Part shown: positions 1 to 5,763 of the stretch, one piece after another
How positions within the stretch are numbered: the first letter of the stretch is position 1
Layout of the letters: every line of letters begins with the position of its first letter
Origin: JAWXCM01 sp034408745
GTDB lineage: Bacteria > Acidobacteriota > Terriglobia > Bryobacterales > Bryobacteraceae
Length of the DNA: 12,356 nt
Assembly: GCA_034408745.1 (NCBI GenBank)
Contig: JAWXCM010000380.1
Coordinates: forward strand, 1 to 12,356
Direction of reading: 5' to 3'
Translations under genes and position numbers: made by a program
Notes under the pieces: generated by a model
Seen by the model: the letters and a program-made list of their open reading frames with translations, nothing else
The model's database searches: none
What the model was told of the DNA's origin: nothing

Positions 1-4
1 AGTC

Positions 5-274
5 TCAACGGGGCTTTCGATTTCGGGTCATGAGTTCGCGAAGGTATTCGTTCACCCGCGTCTGATAACCGGTACCGGAAGCCTTGAGCCATGCTACCAG
101 GTCCGAATCGAGCCGGATGGTAACACTCTGTTTTACGGGACGATAGAACTTGCCGAGCGTTGCGTCTGAGGGAAGGCGAGTGATTTCGGGGATGTCCGAC
201 AGGTCGATGGTGTCGTCAGGCTTCTTCGCCATTTTCCGGAGTCGTTCCCGTTCTTTAGCCGACAGCTTGTTCAT
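5..274 (-). CDS. brnA: BrnA-type antitoxin (BrnTA type II toxin-antitoxin system)
   Basis: This 89-residue protein is expected to neutralise the BrnT ribonuclease toxin and repress its own operon. The BrnA family pattern is clear: an acidic DTIDLSDIPE stretch in the first third, a KFYRPVKQSVTIRLD strand that would form the ribbon of a ribbon-helix-helix DNA-binding fold, then AWLKASGTGYQTRVNEYLREL, the most conserved part of the family. I chose the ATG at 274 because a good Shine-Dalgarno run (AAGGAAAG on the minus strand) precedes it. A GTG nine codons upstream is also in frame but lies inside brnT. The start overlaps the end of the toxin reading frame by 20 bases, the usual toxin-first arrangement of brnTA. 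The gene is intact although its partner is frameshifted. The call rests on motif recognition and I am confident of it. Confidence 0.9.
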   Translation of the reverse strand: MNKLSAKERERLRKMAKKPDDTIDLSDIPEITRLPSDATLGKFYRPVKQSVTIRLDSDLVAWLKASGTGYQTRVNEYLRELMTRNRKPR

Positions 275-544
275 AGACTTTCCTTTCGTGAGACGTTGCA
301 CGGCGGGCAGAGATTATTCGGATGATATTGTCGGACAACTGTTGACGCCATGTGTGGATTACGACAAGCACGATGATTCCTTCTACGGATCCGATGGCCG
401 TCCATTTTCTTCGCTTTCGGCGGTGTTCGAGACGAAGGAGATATGGTTTGGATCGTCGAAAACGAGCGTGGCCAGTTCGAATTCGATGCCGTGCTTCCGG
501 CGGTTGACAGTGTTTTTCTTGCTGTCCCATTCGAAACGGGTCAT
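255..544 (-). pseudogene. brnT: BrnT-type ribonuclease toxin, broken by a one-base frameshift
   Basis: BrnT toxins are small RelE-like ribonucleases that arrest translation. The first part is in one frame: from the ATG at 544 it reads MTRFEWDSKKNTVNRRKHGI and continues through FELATLVFDDPNHISF, the classical BrnT start. That frame reaches a TAG at 383-385 after 53 codons. The rest of the family signature (WTAIGSVEG, IVLVVIHTW, IRIISARRATSHERKVYE) lies one frame over and ends at 255. The break is at a four-T run at 405-408 (A run on the coding strand): one added base would give a continuous protein of about 96 residues, a normal BrnT length. No comparable truncated form is known to me, so I call it a pseudogene. 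A sequencing indel in the homopolymer or slippage on it are the alternatives. Confidence 0.85.
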
Positions 545-547
545 CCC

Positions 548-567
548 TGTACCTACATTTTAGTACA
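548..567 (-). promoter_or_regulatory. Candidate brnTA promoter/operator
   Basis: Just upstream of the brnT ATG there is an inverted repeat, TGTAC, ten bases, GTACA. Between its arms lies TAAAAT on the minus strand (557-562), one mismatch from the -10 consensus. No convincing -35 box is seen. BrnA proteins are known to repress their own promoter, so an inverted repeat over the -10 box is the expected place for an operator. The transcription start would fall only a few bases before the ATG, giving an almost leaderless message. The assignment is an inference from position and symmetry. Confidence 0.4.
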
Positions 568-1022
568 TACAGCGTTCCGGTGGTCCAGTATGCGGCGCAC
601 GATTCGCTGGACTTCCGGTTGATGCACTCGATTCGAGAGCGGCGGCCACACAAGCGTCCACGCTTGCTCGAGGTCAAGTTTGGACGGGTGCATCAGGGAC
701 GATGGGCGTAATCTTTGGACGAGGTACCAATCCACAGCACTGGTCCACAGCACTGGCGGCACCTACAGTGCGGGCAGGACGGACAGCGCCATCCTTTTGC
801 GGGTACGGTCCGTACTGGCATTACGGATGGCTGCTGCGGCTCTGAATGCGTGCCACTGTGCGAACCGAACTGTCGGGCGTGATTGTGGTTGATCGGCGCC
901 CCCCTCTTGCTGACAGGTTCTCTATAGATGCGACGAGTATGGACATCGCCGATGCATCCGGCGGCGACGGGCACGCGATGCCTGGATGTTCCCTGGTTTT
1001 GTACGACAGGAGTGAAGTTCGT
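568..1022. other. Gene-poor stretch between brnTA and the DUF4926 remnant
   Basis: I recognise no gene here on either strand. The open frames are short, mutually overlapping and rich in Arg, Cys, Pro and His, as expected of chance frames in GC-rich DNA. The only clear structures are a perfect 13-base tandem duplication at 731-756 and a good Shine-Dalgarno sequence (AGGAG at 1008-1012) serving the DUF4926 start at 1023. DUF4926 genes often follow a small partner gene (for example DUF6883), so a decayed partner could lie here, but I found no residue pattern to support one. Confidence 0.4.
731..756. repeat. Perfect 13-base tandem duplication
   Basis: The unit TCCACAGCACTGG occurs twice with no spacer (731-743 and 744-756). 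A length not divisible by three in a stretch with no gene fits a recent slippage duplication in DNA under little constraint. Confidence 0.85.
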
Positions 1023-1242
1023 ATGCCTGAGCTGAGGCTTTTGACCACGGTTGCGCTGTTGGAACATATGCCGGAAAGGGCACTCCGGCGCGGACCAGGT
1101 TGGCACGCTTGTGGAGGTGCTCGAGCCGGGCGTGTGCGAGGCGGAGTTCAGCGACGATTCCGGGCGGATGTATGCGACGGTTGCTGTCGACGGCAGTCGG
1201 TTGCTGCCGTTGCTTCATGAAACGACTTCGCAGACCGCCTGA
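1023..1242 (+). pseudogene. DUF4926-type small protein, frameshifted
   Basis: DUF4926 proteins are about 60-75 residues, have a beta-barrel-like pattern with the core 'PExGLxxGdxGTVVE', and often sit in small two-gene modules; their function is not established. Here the ATG at 1023 follows an AGGAG Shine-Dalgarno ten bases upstream and reads MPELRLLTTVALLEHMPERALRRG. The rest of the signature, DQVGTLVEVLEPGVCEAEFSD followed by GRMYATVAVDG, continues in the +1 frame to the TGA at 1240-1242. The two halves meet at about 1092 (GCGCGGACC). A two-base loss there, or a one-base gain, would make them one 73-residue protein whose RRG-DQVGT junction matches the family. Assignment rests on recalled consensus; the frame break is directly visible. 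Confidence 0.65.
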
Positions 1243-1298
1243 ATTATTCGAGCTGCTGCTCGTTCCGTCGGCCGGGATAATGCGGCACACTGGATTCA

Positions 1299-1316
1299 GA
1301 CTCGTACGAGTCGTAC
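1299..1316. promoter_or_regulatory. Palindromic operator upstream of the Phd/YefM antitoxin
   Basis: GACTCGTACGAGTC at 1299-1312 is a perfect 14-base palindrome. Its TCGTAC half recurs directly at 1311-1316, so two GTAC cores lie nine bases apart and end six bases before the antitoxin ATG. YefM-family antitoxins are known to bind operators built on TGTACA cores, so paired GTAC sites here fit autoregulation. A GATAAT box at 1276-1281 could be the -10, but no good -35 is visible. No separate Shine-Dalgarno sequence is visible before the ATG. Confidence 0.5.
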
Positions 1317-1321
1317 AAGCC

Positions 1322-1588
1322 ATGACACGCCTCAATGTCTCGAAAGCACGGGATGAGTTCCCGGACCTTGTAAACCGCGCGGCCTACGGGAAGGAACGAA
1401 CCATTGTTTCCCGGCGTGGCAAGGACCTGGCTGCCGTCATCCCGATTGAGGATCTGCGTCTTCTGGAGCGCCTGGCACAGGAGGAGATGGATCGCATCGA
1501 CGTTGCTGACGCTCGTGCTGCGTTGCAGGAGGCCGAAGAGAAGGGGACCGTCTCGCTTGGTGAAGCACGGAAGATACTTGGTTTGTAG
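1322..1588 (+). CDS. Phd/YefM-family antitoxin
   Basis: This 88-residue protein should bind its operator DNA through the N-terminal half and wrap a cognate toxin with the C-terminal tail. The N-terminus MTRLNVSKARDEFPDLVNRA and the following ERTIVSRRGKDLAAVIPIEDLRLLERL are the typical Phd/YefM fold sequence (a helix that presents the promoter-binding face, then the strand 'R.GK..AV.P..D...LE'). The C-terminus is acidic and helical (EEMDRIDVADARAALQEAEEKG), as expected for a toxin-neutralising tail. The ATG at 1322 was chosen because family similarity starts there; the frame is open further upstream, but that extension is unlike the family. The gene is intact, whereas only a stub of a possible toxin follows it. 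Confidence 0.88.
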   Translation: MTRLNVSKARDEFPDLVNRAAYGKERTIVSRRGKDLAAVIPIEDLRLLERLAQEEMDRIDVADARAALQEAEEKGTVSLGEARKILGL

Positions 1589-1605
1589 GCTGGCAGTGAA
1601 AAGAC

Positions 1606-1674
1606 ATGCGGCGTGCGTTGCGTGAACTCGGGAAACTGGACCCTGTTAACTTGGCAATGGCGAGACCCGCTTAA
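1606..1674 (+). pseudogene. Possible stub of a ParE/RelE-type toxin
   Basis: Seventeen bases after the antitoxin stop, a 22-codon frame reads MRRALRELGKLDPVNLAMARPA and ends in TAA. The stretch RRALRELGKLDP resembles the first helix of RelE/ParE toxins ('...ALREL.KLD..v...I'), and the position directly behind a Phd antitoxin is where such a toxin belongs. All later toxin sequence is missing, and the sequence beyond has no similarity that I can see. It could also be a chance frame, as the matched stretch is short. If real, it marks where the toxin was cut off at the island's left edge. Confidence 0.4.
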
Positions 1675-2121
1675 TTAACATCGGAGCCGAAGGCGCCCGC
1701 ATGCGCGCAGGACTTCCACGCCCGTGGCGTTTTGGGTGAGTTCGGGAAACCGCACTACATTAGCGCATGGCGTGGAGAGTGGAGGCTGAGCATATGCTGT
1801 TGGGTGCACATCGGTCCGGTCAAGAATTGTCGGGAAATTTACCAGAGCCGCGACGCTGTTTTGCTGGTCATCGGTCGACAATGTGGGCTGACCGAAACAT
1901 GTTTGCCGCCGACTCTTTCAGAACGTTTACCCTCCCGTTCGCAGCGCCCACTTAGAGGTGGTGACCCGGCGCCGAGTTCCAGTTTAGCTGCACCCAAGCG
2001 CCTGCAACGACCTCGGGTTAAGTTTCACCAGGGCAAAAGTGGAAGTATTCAACGTGACGTGGGTAGCCCCTTCCTGCGCGGTTGCAATAAAGATTGGTTG
2101 TTGGACCGTAACTGTGATCAA
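1675..2121. other. Leader/edge region before the six-gene operon; no recognisable gene
   Basis: No gene is recognised in these 447 bases. The frame of the first operon gene stays open upstream to 1732, giving about 130 extra codons, but their translation is Arg/Ser/Cys/Pro-rich and unlike the kinase family. I therefore treat it as chance and keep the start at 2122. A short inverted repeat (CCACG-CC-CGTGG) lies near 1713. I see no clear promoter for the operon: TTGCAA at 2082-2087 has no convincing -10 partner. An RNA leader or small RNA cannot be excluded by eye. Confidence 0.4.
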
Positions 2122-2715
2122 ATGCACTCAGTGGGACAAGATAGAAACCCGTCACAAACTGCCAGGTTGCGGATTGCGATCGACGGCGCCCAATCTACTG
2201 GAAAGACCACGTTGCATCAGACTTTGAAGCAGTGTCTTTCCGGGCTGCTCAGCTTCATACCCGAAGCCTCGCGTGTGTTAGCTTCATCTTTTGGAATCCG
2301 AGCCGCAGAGGACTGGCCGACTCTCCTGTCGGATCACAAGAGACTTTCGGAGTTCTTTGATGCTGAGGAGCGGTGGCTTATCGAGGTGGAGGATGCGAAT
2401 TGTCGGTTTATTGTTGACTCATCTTTGATGTTAATCGCTGCTTATCGAAGTTATTTCGACTGTTCTGCGGGTTGTGACCTCCTTCGTGAGCGCTCTTACG
2501 ATTTGATCCTGTACTGCCCGGTTTCGAGCGACGCGATCAACGATGGCTTTCGTTTTAATCACGGAAGGACTGAGGTCGACGAACTCTACAGGTCAGTTGT
2601 CAGAACACACCACCAAGGTATGTTCGTCGAACTGCCATTCGACCACAACCGTGCTCGTGTGGCTGAGAGAGCTGTGCTCGACTGCGCCACTAACCTGCAA
2701 AGGCGTTTTAGTTAG
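2122..2715 (+). CDS. NadR/AAA_28-like P-loop kinase or NTPase
   Basis: This protein of about 197 residues has one P-loop NTPase domain. The Walker A motif GAQSTGKT is at residues 22-29, straight after a hydrophobic strand (RLRIAI). FIVDSS at 97-101 is the usual 'xxxDt' strand of the NadR-like/AAA_28 group, and YDLILYCP followed by DGFRFN (141-146) matches the 'YDlv...DG.R' pattern of that group, whose members phosphorylate nucleosides such as nicotinamide riboside. Substrate cannot be read from the sequence. The start is uncertain: the ATG at 2122 has no obvious Shine-Dalgarno, and a TTG at 2167 is an in-frame alternative. It is the first gene of the operon, and its TAG overlaps the GTG of the next gene by one base (TAGTG), implying coupled translation. 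Confidence 0.75.
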   Translation: MHSVGQDRNPSQTARLRIAIDGAQSTGKTTLHQTLKQCLSGLLSFIPEASRVLASSFGIRAAEDWPTLLSDHKRLSEFFDAEERWLIEVEDANCRFIVDSSLMLIAAYRSYFDCSAGCDLLRERSYDLILYCPVSSDAINDGFRFNHGRTEVDELYRSVVRTHHQGMFVELPFDHNRARVAERAVLDCATNLQRRFS

Positions 2716-3611
2716 TGCATCCCGAACCATTTCTGAAATGGGCGGGCGGGAAGCGCTGGCTCGCGCAGGTACTTGCTAGGCTGTTGTCTCACGGAAGAGG
2801 TCTCTACCTGGAGCCGTTCTTGGGGAGTGGAGCTTGCTTCTTTCATCTCCAGCCCCAGGCAGGGGTACTCGCCGACATGAACCCGCACCTCATTGAGACA
2901 TATGCGACAGTCAGGGACTCTCCAAATGAACTAATGGCCCGCCTGAGTACCTACAGTCTTAATCGTCATACGTTTGAGTACCTGCGCTCGCTTCGCTCGG
3001 CCGACCCTGTGGATCGAGCCGCTCGTTTCTGCTACCTCAATCGTGCGGCCTTCAACGGTTTGTATCGAGTTAATCAGCGTGGCGAATTCAACGTTCCATT
3101 TGGTTGCAAGCCAGGCACTGTCCTTTTCAATGAAGCCAATGTAATTGCGTGCTCCAAAATACTCCAGAGGGTCGTGTTGGCCAATGTGGATTTTGAGGAT
3201 GTGCTATCGGAAGCCAAATCAGGACAGCGCCTATACATCGACCCGCCGTTCGCAACGACTGATAAAGCGGAATGTTTCCATCGATATACCCCGAAGACCT
3301 TCGGCTGGTCAGACCAGCTGAGGCTGGCTTCTGCAGTCAAATCCGTCGTGGCACGAGGAGCCCACATAGTCATTTCAAATGCCTGCCATCCGGACATCCT
3401 CCGGCTCTATTCTGATCGACAATTCAGATGTTTTCATGTAAGTAGGCGCTGCTCCATCGCAGCTGCCGCACAATATCGTACTTTGCGAAGAGAAATGCTG
3501 CTAGTTTCTCGCAGCATTGACGTAAGACCTGCTGAAGTTCAGTTCTTTGGAGACGAGGTCGGCCTACGAATCGCGCCCTTAACGGCATCTCAGTTAAGGG
3601 AATCCATATGA
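2715..3611 (+). CDS. Dam-like D12-class adenine-N6 DNA methyltransferase
   Basis: This 298-residue enzyme should transfer a methyl group from SAM to adenine N6 in a short DNA target. The family signatures are in order: FLKWAGGKRW near the N-terminus (residues 6-15), YLEPFLGSGACFF (31-43, SAM binding), LADMNPHLI (52-60), FCYLNRAAFNGLYRVN followed by GEFNVPFG (105-130), and the catalytic YIDPPF (174-179). The last residue of the catalytic motif is Phe rather than the Tyr usual in Dam; (D/N/S)PP(Y/F/W) is tolerated, so activity is plausible. The recognition site cannot be predicted. The GTG start is set by the FLKWAGGKR motif beginning at residue 6. No restriction endonuclease is adjacent, so this is not a simple restriction-modification pair. 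It overlaps the next gene by ATGA. Confidence 0.9.
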   Translation: MHPEPFLKWAGGKRWLAQVLARLLSHGRGLYLEPFLGSGACFFHLQPQAGVLADMNPHLIETYATVRDSPNELMARLSTYSLNRHTFEYLRSLRSADPVDRAARFCYLNRAAFNGLYRVNQRGEFNVPFGCKPGTVLFNEANVIACSKILQRVVLANVDFEDVLSEAKSGQRLYIDPPFATTDKAECFHRYTPKTFGWSDQLRLASAVKSVVARGAHIVISNACHPDILRLYSDRQFRCFHVSRRCSIAAAAQYRTLRREMLLVSRSIDVRPAEVQFFGDEVGLRIAPLTASQLRESI

Positions 3612-5149
3612 AGAGCCACTTTCTGCAAGTGGCACATGTGGTTCTCTCAAAGCATCGCCGCGCTATGTCTGCTAAAGAGATTGTTGCCACGGCTCGAGAA
3701 GATGGGCTCTTCTCAGACACTCTTCCGGGCCTTACTCCATGGCAGACCATGAAATCGAAGCTGAGCGTTAATATTCGTCGCCTTGGAGCCGATTCACCTT
3801 TTGTTCGAATGAAGCCAGGTAGATTTTACCTGAAGGAGCTCGTTAATAGCTCGCAACAAGTGTACATAGCAAAGCCTCTTCGGCCTCCATCGACCGGTGA
3901 GCGAGTCTTAATGTTTCCCTCGAGTCTGCTGGATTCCATCGGGCGGTTCCAAGGCATCGTTCGAAACTGGCGTCCTTATGCAGCGCAACTGTTAAACACA
4001 AGCACGTGCACTTACAAGGAGCGGATTGAGGCGGAGCAGGATGATGGCCACAAGCAGGTTCTGACATACGTCATGATTGCCCGAGGCAGTAAGCTGCTTG
4101 CCTTCAAAAGGGGCACCTTCAACCGCGTAGAAGAGTTTCTTAGGGGATCTCATTGCATCGGGTTCGGCGGACACGTAACCGAAGCCGACCTTACTCTTTT
4201 TAATCAGGCTGACATGGGCCTAAAAGCGAACGCAGCGCGGGAATTGTCTGAGGAAGTGTCTTTGCCGATTCCGGACCGCGAGCGGCTTTCATGCGGAGAG
4301 GGTTTGCGTATTGTTGGCGTACTCAATGATGACTCTTCGGCCGTGGGTCGACGTCATTTCGCATTTCTGTTCCGGTTTACTGTGTCTGAAGACCCAGCTT
4401 GGGACCGGCCATCTAGAAATGAAAAGTCGATAACTCAGTTGCGCTGGCTTCGACCGGGCGAGGATGAGCTTCAACTTCGTAGCTTTGAGTACTGGTCTCA
4501 GCTTGTCCTCCGGGAGTATTACGTGAAGACCATCGACGCACAGCCTTCATACATAATTCGAAACAAACGGGTGTTTCGCCGTTCGAATCTGCTTTGTGTA
4601 CTCGGGCCTGTCGGTAGTGGCAAATCTGAAGCAACCAGAATACTCGTCCAAGAATTTGGTTACTCGGAGGTTAACAGCGGACGGGTGCTTGCACAGATAC
4701 TAGGTATGCCTCCGATACCGGACAGTACGAGGCAAGAAATACAAGTCAAAGGACAAGAATTCATTATGAGCCCAAATGGACCTAAACGGCTTGCTGCGGC
4801 GTTGTGGCAGTCGGTTAAGGATGTTAAGGATACGGGGAGGCCCCTAATGCTTGTGGACGGCATTAGACACCTGAAAACTCTGCAAGAACTGTCTGTATTA
4901 GCAGAACAAGATGGCCTTGAAGTTGCGAAGGTGTTTGTGCACACGCCTGCGGATATTGCTTACACTTTTTACCGAAACCGAGTCGGAGGTGACGTCTCCT
5001 TCAGTGAGTTTCTGCGTCTTCGGGAGTCGGCCGTTGAGCGAGAAGTTTATTCTATGATCGGGCTTGCCGATGCGGTTCTTTATAACTGGGCGGGGAAGCC
5101 GATGTATCAAGAAGTGGTACGTCAGCTTATGGCGGGAATGAAGCAATGA
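3608..5149 (+). CDS. HARE-HTH / NUDIX (COG4112-like) / P-loop kinase-like fusion protein
   Basis: Three domains are visible in 513 residues. Residues 4-78 match HARE-HTH, a winged helix: MSAKEIVATAREDGLF, then GLTPWQTMKSKLSVNI and GRFYLKEL. Residues about 98-300 resemble the COG4112 MutT-type family: FQGIVRNWRPY, KERIEAEQDDGHKQ, LAFKRG, then GFGGHVTEAD and ARELSEEVSLPI (210-221), the NUDIX box with an enlarged first loop. Residues about 325-513 form a P-loop domain: Walker A GPVGSGKS (333-340), RQEIQVKGQEF, MLVDGIR, and a DAVLYNW-type end. This resembles dephospho-CoA-kinase-like and AvcD-type N-terminal P-loop domains. HARE-HTH is thought to read DNA or chromatin marks, NUDIX cleaves nucleoside-diphosphate-X, and the third domain may phosphorylate or sense a nucleotide. 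AAGGGA lies six bases before the ATG. ATGA overlaps join it to both neighbours. The domain calls are firm; the joint role is unknown. Confidence 0.82.
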   Translation: MKSHFLQVAHVVLSKHRRAMSAKEIVATAREDGLFSDTLPGLTPWQTMKSKLSVNIRRLGADSPFVRMKPGRFYLKELVNSSQQVYIAKPLRPPSTGERVLMFPSSLLDSIGRFQGIVRNWRPYAAQLLNTSTCTYKERIEAEQDDGHKQVLTYVMIARGSKLLAFKRGTFNRVEEFLRGSHCIGFGGHVTEADLTLFNQADMGLKANAARELSEEVSLPIPDRERLSCGEGLRIVGVLNDDSSAVGRRHFAFLFRFTVSEDPAWDRPSRNEKSITQLRWLRPGEDELQLRSFEYWSQLVLREYYVKTIDAQPSYIIRNKRVFRRSNLLCVLGPVGSGKSEATRILVQEFGYSEVNSGRVLAQILGMPPIPDSTRQEIQVKGQEFIMSPNGPKRLAAALWQSVKDVKDTGRPLMLVDGIRHLKTLQELSVLAEQDGLEVAKVFVHTPADIAYTFYRNRVGGDVSFSEFLRLRESAVEREVYSMIGLADAVLYNWAGKPMYQEVVRQLMAGMKQ

Positions 5150-5763
5150 TCGGCCCGTATGACGAGGGTTACAAGAACTGTGACCACTTTTGGGGAATTA
5201 AGCCTTCGAGCCTCGTTTTGGAACTATCTTCGCGAATAGAATTGTCGGGACTTCGGGCGATCGATGTGGGATGTGGTGATGGTAAGAATGCTGCTTACCT
5301 CACTTCATCCGGCGCCACCGTGAGGGCAATTGACAGTTCTGAACTCGCTGTTGCAAACGCACGAAGGCTCTGGCCATCCGTACCACTTGATTGGTGGGAG
5401 GTAGGAGACATACGACACCTTTCCCTGACCCCTACGAGTTATGATCTAGTAGTCGCGTATGGGGTCCTGCATTGCCTCGCAGACGTCGGAGAGGTGGAGC
5501 GGGTCGTCAGACACCTCCAAGGAGCCACCATTGACGGCGGCTACCATGTGATTTGTGCGTTTAACGACAGATACCAAGATCTCTCAGCTCATCCCGGGTT
5601 CGATCCGACACTGTTACCGCACGGCCAGTACTGCTCCTTTTACCGTGGATGGGAAATAGTGAAGGTGACCGACCAAGATTTGGTGGAGACTCACCCGCAC
5701 AACATGTTGCAACATACGCACTCCATGACGCGTATACTCGCGAGAAGGCCAACGGTAGTATGA
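5146..5763 (+). CDS. TehB-like class I SAM-dependent methyltransferase
   Basis: This 205-residue protein is a Rossmann-fold methyltransferase for a small molecule. Motif I is AIDVGCGDGKNAAYL (38-52), followed by an acidic residue at the end of strand 2 (VRAIDSSE), GDIRHL, and YDLVVAYGVLHCL (motif IV region). The C-terminal half resembles TehB: GGYHVICAFND, then a pattern like 'F..GqY..fY.gWEIvk..E' and a final HTHSMTRILARR where TehB has 'rFaTmlArK'. TehB acts on tellurite and other soft electrophiles; the substrate here cannot be deduced and could be a nucleotide or nicotinamide derivative. ATGA overlaps bind it to the fusion gene upstream and to the SIR2 gene downstream. It is more likely a small-molecule than a DNA methyltransferase, since no target-recognition region or (D/N)PPY motif is present. 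Confidence 0.82.
   Translation: MIGPYDEGYKNCDHFWGIKPSSLVLELSSRIELSGLRAIDVGCGDGKNAAYLTSSGATVRAIDSSELAVANARRLWPSVPLDWWEVGDIRHLSLTPTSYDLVVAYGVLHCLADVGEVERVVRHLQGATIDGGYHVICAFNDRYQDLSAHPGFDPTLLPHGQYCSFYRGWEIVKVTDQDLVETHPHNMLQHTHSMTRILARRPTVV

Noticed and set aside
1100..1321. Upstream extension of the Phd antitoxin
   Set aside because: The extension is out of frame with the DUF4926 remnant, Arg/Cys-rich, and outside the family's length; the ATG at 1322 fits.
1621..1752. Similar 15-base stretches at 1622-1636 and 1738-1752 (gtga..tcgggaaac)
   Set aside because: Two mismatches in 15 bases and no flanking structure; too weak to call an att site or repeat.
1732..2121. N-terminal extension of the NadR-like kinase
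   Set aside because: Open but compositionally unlike the family; domain similarity begins only after 2122.
5649..5759. Longer start for the SIR2 protein
   Set aside because: Lies entirely within the TehB-like gene; the ATGA overlap at 5760 matches the other junctions of the operon.
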